Below the pieces are notes generated by a model. That model saw nothing but the letters and a program-made list of their open reading frames with translations. It searched no databases and was not told where the DNA came from. A stretch of 27,856 bases of DNA, from contig JALQWV010000015.1 in the NCBI GenBank assembly GCA_023263465.1, positions 1-27,856 on the forward strand, written 5' to 3'. A program made the translations under genes and the position numbers. Of this stretch, positions 20,424 to 27,856 are shown one piece after another. This DNA is from Ilumatobacteraceae bacterium (GTDB lineage Bacteria > Actinomycetota > Acidimicrobiia > Acidimicrobiales > Ilumatobacteraceae). Numbering within the stretch: the first letter of the stretch is position 1; every line of letters begins with the position of its first letter.

Positions 20424-21862
20424 TATGAAGCGTTCTCCTGGAGTGCCTTCGCCTTGGCGAGCACTTGGTCTACGCCACCAACGTTCAAGAAGGCCTGCTC
20501 TGGAATTTCATCCAGTTCGCCCTTAATGATCGCCTCGAAGCTCTCTACGGTGTCCTCGGTCTTGACATACTCACCCTTCAAACCGGTGAACACTTCAGCA
20601 ACGAAGAACGGCTGTGACAAGAAACGCTGAACCTTGCGAGCACGCGCAACAGTGAGACGGTCTTCTTCCGAAAGTTCGTCAAGACCCAAGATGGCGATGA
20701 TGTCTTGCAATTCCTTGTAGCGCTGCAGAATTTCCTGCACCTTACGAGCAGTTGCATAGTGACGATCTCCAACAACTTCTGGCGACAAAATTGTCGACGT
20801 TGAAGCAAGTGGGTCCACTGCTGGGTAAATACCAAGCGATGCGATCTGACGTGACAACTCAGTCGTTGCATCCAAGAATGTAAAGGTGGTGAACGGTGCT
20901 GGGTCGGTGTAGTCGTCAGCAGGTACGTACACAGCCTGCAACGAGGTGATTGAACGACCACGTGTTGAGGTAATGCGCTCCTGCAACTGACCCATTTCGT
21001 CAGCAAGAGTTGGCTGGTAACCCACTGCTGAAGGCATACGTCCAAGAAGTGTTGATACTTCTGAACCGGCCTGCACATAGCGGAAAATGTTGTCTACGAA
21101 CAACAACACGTCTTGGTTGCGAACGTCGCGGAAGTATTCAGCCATGGTGAGTGCTGAAAGAGCAACGCGAAGACGAACTCCAGGTGGTTCGTCCATTTGG
21201 CCGAACACGAGAGCTGCCTTTTCAAATACTCCCGACTCTTCCATTTCCATGCGCAAGTCGGTGCCCTCACGTGTGCGCTCGCCTACTCCGGCAAATACCG
21301 ACACACCACCGTGGTTTGAGGCCACACGGTTAATCATTTCGGTAATGAGAACGGTTTTGCCTACACCTGCGCCTCCGAACAATCCAATTTTCCCACCAGC
21401 AAGATATGGGGTGAGCAAGTCGATGACCTTAATTCCGGTCTCAAACATGCGTCGGCTTGGTTCAAGTGCTGCGAAGTCAGGAGCCGGACGGTGGATGTCC
21501 CAACGCTCAACATCCTTAAAGTCGTCGTTGTTTCCGTCCAAGCATTCACCCCATACGTTCCACACGTGGCCGAGTGTCTTGTCACCTACAGGAACTTGAA
21601 TGCCGTGTCCCGTGTTGCGCACCGGTGTACCGCGGCGCAAACCGTCAGTTGGCTTCATGCATACAACGCGCACACGGCTGCTACCCAATTGCTGAGCAAC
21701 TTCTGCAAGCACGGTGACGTCTTTGCCGTCCGCCTGAATGGTGAACTCCAGCGCTTGGTTCAGCTCTGGCAGCGATCCACGTGGAAACTCCACGTCAATT
21801 ACTGGACCTGCAATTGCGACGACCTTTCCGTCTTTCAGTGCAGTTGGTGATGTTGTGCTCAT
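20423..21862 (-). CDS. atpD: ATP synthase F1 beta subunit
   Basis: 479 residues, the catalytic nucleotide-binding subunit. Walker A GGAGVGKT (163-170), the GERTREG segment, LLFVDNIFRY (Walker B) and the DELSEED motif near the C-terminus are all intact. AGGAG at 21869-21873 lies 6 nt before the ATG, one of the clearest ribosome binding sites in the window, in keeping with the need for three beta subunits per complex. It follows atpG by 24 nt. Confidence 0.98.
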   Translation of the reverse strand: MSTTSPTALKDGKVVAIAGPVIDVEFPRGSLPELNQALEFTIQADGKDVTVLAEVAQQLGSSRVRVVCMKPTDGLRRGTPVRNTGHGIQVPVGDKTLGHVWNVWGECLDGNNDDFKDVERWDIHRPAPDFAALEPSRRMFETGIKVIDLLTPYLAGGKIGLFGGAGVGKTVLITEMINRVASNHGGVSVFAGVGERTREGTDLRMEMEESGVFEKAALVFGQMDEPPGVRLRVALSALTMAEYFRDVRNQDVLLFVDNIFRYVQAGSEVSTLLGRMPSAVGYQPTLADEMGQLQERITSTRGRSITSLQAVYVPADDYTDPAPFTTFTFLDATTELSRQIASLGIYPAVDPLASTSTILSPEVVGDRHYATARKVQEILQRYKELQDIIAILGLDELSEEDRLTVARARKVQRFLSQPFFVAEVFTGLKGEYVKTEDTVESFEAIIKGELDEIPEQAFLNVGGVDQVLAKAKALQENAS

Positions 21863-21886
21863 AATGTGCTCCTCTTTCTCAAACTA

Positions 21887-22786
21887 TTAAGCGGACTTGC
21901 CAGAGCCGAGTGCTTCAGCGCCGCCCACAATTTCCATAATTTCTGTTGTAATCGAGTCTTGACGTGCACGGTTCATGATGCGCGAAAGAGTCTTGATGAG
22001 CTCTTCTGCGTTATCAGTTGCCGACTTCATTGCGCGCTGACGCGCAGCGTGCTCACTTGCTGCCGCGTTGAGCAGCGCTGCGTACACGCGTGCTTCAACA
22101 TAACGAGGCAACAACGTTTCAAGAATTACTGAGGGATCTGGTTCGAATTCGTAATCGCTGTTTGAAGCCGATTTACCATCGCCGCCTTCAACCACTTCCT
22201 GATCAAGAGGAACGAGTGGGCGACGAACGACCTCTTGAGTTCCCGCAGAAACGAATCGTGTGTACACCAGCTCTACGCGATCAACAATTCCCCTGACATA
22301 TAGATCAACAACATATTCACCAATTGATTTTGCATCTGCATAACCAGGTGCATCAGAAAAGCCAGCAAACCCAGTACCAATTTTGTATCCACGGAAACGG
22401 AAGTAACCCTCAGCCTTGCGACCAACCGGAACTACCAAGTAATCCTTGCCAGCAAGAACATCGGCCTTTACTTCACCTTCAGTTGCGCGAAGCACACCTG
22501 AGTTGTATCCACCGCACAACCCGCGGTCAGCGGTAATGGTCACATAACAGGTGGTCTTTACACTTTCACGCGTCTTCAAGAACGGCGAATCGCTCCCTGC
22601 ACCACTTGCCGCCAAGTCCTTCACCACTTCGGTGATCATTTCGGAATACGGTACGGCGGCAATTACACGTTGCTGAGCCTTGACGATGCGCGAAGCAGCG
22701 ATCAACTCCATTGCACGTGTAATTTTTTTCGTCGCCTGCACGGAACGAATTCGTCCGCGCAGAATGCGCTCTTGACCGCCAGCCAT
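21887..22786 (-). CDS. atpG: ATP synthase F1 gamma subunit
   Basis: 299 residues. It starts MAGGQERILRGRIRSVQATKKITRAMELIA, the conserved N-terminal rotor helix, and ends with RARQDSITTEIMEIVGGAEAL. The frame is open to 22831, but ATG 22786 is the family start and lies 4 nt after the atpA stop. A polar insertion around VVEGGDGKSASNSDYEFEPD sits where actinobacterial gamma subunits carry an extra loop; in mycobacteria this loop restrains ATP hydrolysis. Whether the present loop does so is inference. Confidence 0.96.
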   Translation of the reverse strand: MAGGQERILRGRIRSVQATKKITRAMELIAASRIVKAQQRVIAAVPYSEMITEVVKDLAASGAGSDSPFLKTRESVKTTCYVTITADRGLCGGYNSGVLRATEGEVKADVLAGKDYLVVPVGRKAEGYFRFRGYKIGTGFAGFSDAPGYADAKSIGEYVVDLYVRGIVDRVELVYTRFVSAGTQEVVRRPLVPLDQEVVEGGDGKSASNSDYEFEPDPSVILETLLPRYVEARVYAALLNAAASEHAARQRAMKSATDNAEELIKTLSRIMNRARQDSITTEIMEIVGGAEALGSGKSA

Positions 22787-22790
22787 TGAG

Positions 22791-24389
<1,599 letters not shown>

Positions 24390-24412
24390 GTATTTGTCCT
24401 TTCAGAACGAGA

Positions 24413-24940
24413 TCAGATTCGGGTCTTCAAATTGTCGAGTCGGGTGCGAACAGTGTCGTCAATCACTTTGTCGCCAACAGTGGCAACAAGCCCACCAATA
24501 ACGCTTGGATCCACAACTACTTTCAAGTTCACGGTTTTGCCGGTTGCTTTGCTCAGTGCTGCTGCCAACCGAGTCTGCTGATCATCGGTCAGCGCTACTG
24601 CGCTACGGACTTCAGCAAGATCTTGGTCCTTACTGGCAGATGAGAGCGAAATCACTTCATCAAACACTGCTGGCAATTCGCGCACCTGGCCACTTGCCAC
24701 AATCATTGACACAATTTGCACTGTTGCGCGATTTGCGCGAGCACCAATCAACTGTTCAATAACTTGCAAACGACGCTCGGTTGGAATAGTTGCATCGCCC
24801 AATACATTGCGCAACTCATCACTTGCTTCGTAGGCACGTGCAACCGCATACAGTTCATTGCTAATTGCATCTGCAGCACCCTCGGCTTGCGCGATGGCGA
24901 ACAACGCTTGCGCGTACGCCTTTACTTTTGCGTTACTCAT
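24413..24940 (-). CDS. atpH: ATP synthase F1 delta subunit
   Basis: 175 residues, the stand-alone OSCP/delta form. N-terminal helices (VKAYAQALFAIAQAEGA) and the C-terminal conserved segment VNLKVVVDPSVIGGLVATVGDKVIDDTVRTRLDNLK are visible. It clamps the peripheral stalk to the top of F1. The start overlaps the b-subunit stop in ATGA (24937-24940). It is not fused to a b subunit, unlike the mycobacterial b-delta fusion. Confidence 0.95.
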   Translation of the reverse strand: MSNAKVKAYAQALFAIAQAEGAADAISNELYAVARAYEASDELRNVLGDATIPTERRLQVIEQLIGARANRATVQIVSMIVASGQVRELPAVFDEVISLSSASKDQDLAEVRSAVALTDDQQTRLAAALSKATGKTVNLKVVVDPSVIGGLVATVGDKVIDDTVRTRLDNLKTRI

Positions 24941-25482
24941 CGACCTGCACCAACCTTTGAAATGAAATTTTCTACGAGGTCCTTGTGAATCTGTTCATTC
25001 ATCGTTGCGGCAACCACGATTGGCGTGGCGCGAGATGCAAGAACCGCAATTTCATTACGCAGTTCGTCTGAGCCGCGTCCCCGTGCGGCGGCGATTTCTG
25101 CCTCTGCTTTTGCTTCAAGTTCTGCAATCTCTGACGTTATGCGCATCCGTCCTTCGGCTAACACGGCAGATGCTTGCGCGTCCGCCTCAGCCAATATGCG
25201 AGCTCGCTCACTTGCGATATCACCAAGTGCTGCGCGAATGTTCTTTGCGTCACTTTCCGCAGTGACCTTTGCCGCTGCAGCGTCATCGAGCTCTTTCTGA
25301 ATCTTTTCTGTACGAGAAGAAAAGCTCTTCTTGATCATTGGTCCCGCGAACTTAACCAACGTGCCGACAACAATGACCGAGGCCAGTCCGCCATAAATGA
25401 TCTCGGCGGTTTCCGGCAAAATCCAGCTGTGCGTCTGAGTTGGGTCTTCGCTTGCCAGCAAAGAAATGACATGTGTAATCAT
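24937..25482 (-). CDS. atpF: ATP synthase Fo b subunit (second b-type gene)
   Basis: 181 residues: a short periplasmic N-terminus, one membrane helix (ILPETAEIIYGGLASVIVVGTLVKFAG), then a long Ala/Glu/Lys-rich coiled coil (KIQKELDDAAAAKVTAESDAKNI...) forming the peripheral stalk. The gene starts in an ATGA overlap with the preceding b-type gene and is itself coupled to atpH. It is not a recent duplicate: membrane helix and coiled coil differ clearly from the upstream b-type protein, suggesting a b/b' heterodimer. Confidence 0.92.
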   Translation of the reverse strand: MITHVISLLASEDPTQTHSWILPETAEIIYGGLASVIVVGTLVKFAGPMIKKSFSSRTEKIQKELDDAAAAKVTAESDAKNIRAALGDIASERARILAEADAQASAVLAEGRMRITSEIAELEAKAEAEIAAARGRGSDELRNEIAVLASRATPIVVAATMNEQIHKDLVENFISKVGAGR

Positions 25483-26075
25483 GAACGTGCTCCCATCTGC
25501 ATTACTTGTTGCACGGCGTTCTGAACCACACTCGCGTCAGGAGACTTGCCCACTGCAAGCTGCGTGGTGTGTTCAGTTACCGATGCAACGGCTGCGACAA
25601 CCTGGTCGCGTACTGCGTTGCGTGCTGCTTCAAGCTCTGCTTCTGCTGCTGCCCGCTTCGTAGCAATACGAGCGTTTGCTTCAGCAAGCTTGCTGCTGCG
25701 TTCCTGATCCAGTGTTTGACGTGCCTTGTCAACCCGTGCTGCCGCTTCGGCGCGAACCGAGGCAATTTCAGCTTCGTACTTCGACACGTCTGACTTTGCG
25801 GCCAATCGAGTTGAGTCGGCCGACTCAAAGTCTTCGCGAATGCCGTTGTAACGAGCGTCCATTCCCTTTTTGATGCGAGGGAACAAGAACACGCGCATGA
25901 TGACCAAGAACACGAGGAACGAACCTGCACCCCAGATGAGATCTTTGCCCTCTGGTGCAATTGGGTTCGGACCCGTGGATTCAGCAGCAGTTGCTTCCGT
26001 ACCGCCTTCAGCGGTATCAGCAGCAACGCGAACCTGAACCAGGCCACCTTGCAGTGTCGTTACGTGAACTCGCAT
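25479..26075 (-). CDS. ATP synthase Fo b'-type subunit (first b-type gene)
   Basis: 198 residues. There is an N-terminal extension of about 45 residues rich in Ala/Glu/Thr/Pro, then GKDLIWGAGSFLVFLVIMRVFLFPRI as membrane helix (about 48-66), then a long charged coiled coil (KSDVSKYEAEIASVRAEAAARVDKARQTL). It is b-like by topology and by position directly after atpE. No Shine-Dalgarno precedes ATG 26075, which lies 4 nt after the atpE stop, so translation probably depends on coupling, or the true start is a later in-frame GTT-flanked codon that I could not identify. Functional partner of the adjacent b gene. Confidence 0.9.
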   Translation of the reverse strand: MRVHVTTLQGGLVQVRVAADTAEGGTEATAAESTGPNPIAPEGKDLIWGAGSFLVFLVIMRVFLFPRIKKGMDARYNGIREDFESADSTRLAAKSDVSKYEAEIASVRAEAAARVDKARQTLDQERSSKLAEANARIATKRAAAEAELEAARNAVRDQVVAAVASVTEHTTQLAVGKSPDASVVQNAVQQVMQMGARS

Positions 26076-26079
26076 TGGA

Positions 26080-26370
26080 TCAGGCGAACTTCAACAGAAT
26101 GAAGGCAACGAAGCCGATCAAAGCAAGAGCTTCGGTGAATGCAACACCAAGGAACATGGTGGTGCGGACCATGCCTGCGGACTCCGGCTGACGCGCCATT
26201 GCCTCAATGGCCTTGCCGAAAATCATTCCGATTCCGATTCCCGGTCCGATTGCTGCGAGACCGTAAGCAAGACCCGCCATTTGTGCTGCTGCGTTTGCCT
26301 TTGCCTCAGCTGGTGTGAGTTCTGCTGCAACGCGAATGCTCGCGTGTGCGATTCGTGTTAACGCTTCCAT
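26080..26370 (-). CDS. atpE: ATP synthase Fo c subunit (proton type)
   Basis: 96 residues, two membrane helices joined by the polar loop ARQPE (59-63). The ion-carrying acid is Glu80 in VAFTEALAL. The first helix has GLAAIGPGIGIG with Pro43 and lacks the Gln of sodium-binding rings, and no Ser/Thr follows Glu80, so proton coupling is expected. AGGAG at 26378-26382 lies 7 nt before ATG 26370, firmly fixing the start and therefore the roughly 30-residue N-terminal extension, longer than in E. coli (79 residues). The extension could act as a cleaved or membrane-targeting segment. Confidence 0.95.
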   Translation of the reverse strand: MEALTRIAHASIRVAAELTPAEAKANAAAQMAGLAYGLAAIGPGIGIGMIFGKAIEAMARQPESAGMVRTTMFLGVAFTEALALIGFVAFILLKFA

Positions 26371-26434
26371 TTTTTATCTCCTGTTTTGTTGTTTAGTAAT
26401 TTGTGGGTATCTGTCGGTTTTTGATGTATCTGAA

Positions 26435-27241
26435 TTAATGCTCTGGGTGCGTTGCCCCGCCGATGTACACCGCGGTGAGAACCGTGAAAATGTACGCCTG
26501 AAGGAATGCAACCAAGATCTCGAAGCCTGTCAAAAAGATGAGCAGGGCAAAAGGCAAAATGCCGATAGGCACTAGGAAGAACTTCTGAGTCTCTGCCTGA
26601 ATGAGTGCCTGAGAGAGCAGAGCGAAAATAACCAAGAGAAGGTGACCAGCAAGCATGTTGGCAAAAAGTCGAACTGCCAACGAAAACGGGCGAACAACAA
26701 GTGTGGAGATGAGCTCAATTGGTGTCACCAAGATGTACAACGCTTTTGGAACTCCCGGCGGAAAGAGCACATTCTTGAAATAACCAAACAATCCCTGGTG
26801 CTTGATACCTGTTGCGTTGAACACCACCCACACGAGCAGCGCCATAAACGCAGGTATACCCATTCGCGCAGTAGCCGGCATTTGGATAAACGGAATGATT
26901 CCCGGCAAGTTGCACAAATAAATAAACACAAACATGGTGAGCAAGAACGGAGTCCATCCCATACCTGATTTGCCCATGGTTTCCATGATGATGTTCTTCT
27001 CGATGAACTCAACAATGACTTCTGCCAAGTTGCGGCTTCCCTTAGGAGCCTTGCGTGCATCTTTCAAAGATGCAACAAGGAACAACAGCGTTCCAATTAA
27101 TGCCGACAAAATTGCGATGATGACAACTTTGTTAATGCCTGGAACAACATCTTTCCAACGAAGAATGGTGTTGATCGGAGGGAAGCTAAAACCGCGCCCC
27201 GCGCCTTCACCAAGAATTACTGCAATTTGGTTTGAGAACAC
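26435..27241 (-). CDS. atpB: ATP synthase Fo a subunit
   Basis: 268 residues with several membrane helices. The signature VRPFSLAVRLFANMLAGH (183-200) contains the essential Arg191 that separates the proton half-channels, and the C-terminal helix FEILVAFLQAYIFTVLTAVYIG follows. The start is GTG 27241, with AGGAT about 6 nt upstream. It lies 19 nt after the atpI-like stop. A 64-nt gap to atpE holds only that gene's Shine-Dalgarno and an AT-rich stretch. Confidence 0.96.
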   Translation of the reverse strand: MFSNQIAVILGEGAGRGFSFPPINTILRWKDVVPGINKVVIIAILSALIGTLLFLVASLKDARKAPKGSRNLAEVIVEFIEKNIIMETMGKSGMGWTPFLLTMFVFIYLCNLPGIIPFIQMPATARMGIPAFMALLVWVVFNATGIKHQGLFGYFKNVLFPPGVPKALYILVTPIELISTLVVRPFSLAVRLFANMLAGHLLLVIFALLSQALIQAETQKFFLVPIGILPFALLIFLTGFEILVAFLQAYIFTVLTAVYIGGATHPEH

Positions 27242-27260
27242 TGTGATCCTGCTTTATCGA

Positions 27261-27749
27261 CTAGTTACTTGTTGAATCTTGGACGGTGGGGCTTGCTACA
27301 TGTTTTGGCTTGAGTCCGGGGAAAGCAAGCGACAAAGAAATATAACGCATTTCCCAGAAGAGCAACCCAACGTGCACAATGACAATAGTCATGCACAATG
27401 GCACGAGTTCAACCCACGTTGCATTGCGAACAAAGAAAACGGCGGCGGCGATTACCGCTAGGCGAAAGATGTAACCAAACAAGGTTGCGCCCATCATGAG
27501 GGCGTATGAAATACGGGCCGTGTACGACACCATCCACGCCGCCACCGCGAAATTCCCCAATACCAGCACCACCCCATAAGCACTTGACCAGGCACCGTTC
27601 GCTCCCCAAAACAACGCGCTAAGCCCAATCAATATTGGGGCGACAATCGCGCCGTGCTTAATAATGTCGCGCACAATTGCGGCCTCTGGTGCTGGGCCTT
27701 GGTCGTTCATTGACAGGATTGAAACGTAATGAGGATCGTCAGTTTTCAC
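27261..27749 (-). CDS. AtpI-like ATP synthase accessory membrane protein
   Basis: 162 residues with about four hydrophobic segments (APILIGLSALFWG, SAYGVVLVLGNFAVAAW, SYALMMGATLFGYIFRLAVIAAAVFF, LVPLCMTIVIVHVGLLFW). Size, topology and position before atpB match AtpI, which assists c-ring assembly and Mg2+ uptake in some bacteria. GTG 27749 is preferred because AGGAG (27755-27759) lies 5 nt upstream; ATG 27710 lacks a ribosome site. Its start overlaps the upstream partial gene by 11 nt. Confidence 0.8.
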   Translation of the reverse strand: MKTDDPHYVSILSMNDQGPAPEAAIVRDIIKHGAIVAPILIGLSALFWGANGAWSSAYGVVLVLGNFAVAAWMVSYTARISYALMMGATLFGYIFRLAVIAAAVFFVRNATWVELVPLCMTIVIVHVGLLFWEMRYISLSLAFPGLKPKHVASPTVQDSTSN

Positions 27750-27856
27750 TGAGGCTCCTGTCTTGTTGGTGAGCAAGCGATGCACTCGACCGCTGTTCTT
27801 CGAGCACTTTCATGCGTCCGTCGTAGGTGTAATACATGCGAATAAAGTTTCCGACC
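27739..27856 (-). CDS. C-terminal 38 residues of a gene upstream of atpI (partial; possibly AtpZ-like)
   Basis: The reverse strand is open from the window edge to TGA at 27739-27741, ending VGNFIRMYYTYDGRMKVLEE and then a polar tail. The stop lies 11 nt inside the atpI-like gene, a coupling typical of this operon. The position before atpI and the aromatic-basic tail after what may be a membrane helix would suit a small AtpZ-type Fo accessory protein, but too little is visible to be sure. Confidence 0.55.
   Translation of the reverse strand, partial: VGNFIRMYYTYDGRMKVLEEQRSSASLAHQQDRSLSEN

Noticed and set aside
26080..26370. Sodium-coupled c ring
   Set aside because: The Gln of the first helix and the Ser/Thr after the ion-binding Glu are missing, so the proton type is expected.

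Overview
The window is a gene-dense, roughly 50 % G+C bacterial chromosome segment with no rRNA, tRNA, CRISPR, prophage or IS element that I can see. Gene content points to a high-level actinobacterial lineage, most likely a compact aquatic Acidimicrobiia (Ilumatobacter/acIV-like). The pointers are MurA with Asp in place of the catalytic Cys, a NifU-like/MeaB pair, a class II (GlpX) fructose bisphosphatase, an Asp-for-Cys cell-wall enzyme typical of actinobacteria, and an atp operon with two different b subunits. The taxonomic call is inference. Compactness is extreme: five convergent gene pairs overlap, abut or are 7 nt apart, and the longest stretch without a gene is about 200 bp (9381-9580). 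No gene-free stretch exceeds 300 bases.

Layout. 1-823 (-): 5' part of tldD. 892-5632 (+): PAP2-family membrane enzyme, dxs, a HisN-like phosphatase and a class V aminotransferase. 5613-9380 (-): operon transcribed as cysteine desulfurase, mnmA, secreted M14 peptidase, TauE/SafE permease. 9461-10299: two hairpins, then a NYN-domain gene bracketed by 11-bp direct repeats. 10317-11528 (+): methyltransferase and SRPBCC protein. 11529-13717 (-): NifU-like, MeaB, AzlC, AzlD. 13758-13916 (+): small membrane protein. 13900-15156 (-): murA. 15180-16460 (+): MFS transporter. 16446-18169 (-): duplicated-domain acidic protein, J-domain protein, alpha/beta hydrolase. 18226-19218 (+): glpX. 19226-27856 (-): complete F1Fo ATP synthase operon (partial small gene, atpI, B, E, b', b, H, A, G, D, C) with an SDR oxidoreductase attached to its end.

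How genes work together. The cysteine desulfurase can hand persulfide sulfur to the adjacent MnmA for tRNA wobble-uridine thiolation. AzlC and AzlD form a two-part amino-acid exporter. The atp genes encode one machine and are stitched together by ATGA/TAATG overlaps. Dxs starts the MEP isoprenoid pathway, GlpX serves gluconeogenesis and MurA starts peptidoglycan synthesis.

Two signals stand out. First, nine transcription-unit-leading genes carry a TANNNT hexamer 6-8 nt before the start codon and no usable Shine-Dalgarno, which is the signature of leaderless transcription. Second, the NYN-domain gene breaks this pattern: it has a strong Shine-Dalgarno, a structured upstream region, foreign codon use (AGA/ATA) and perfect 11-bp flanking direct repeats. 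It looks like a single-gene insertion.
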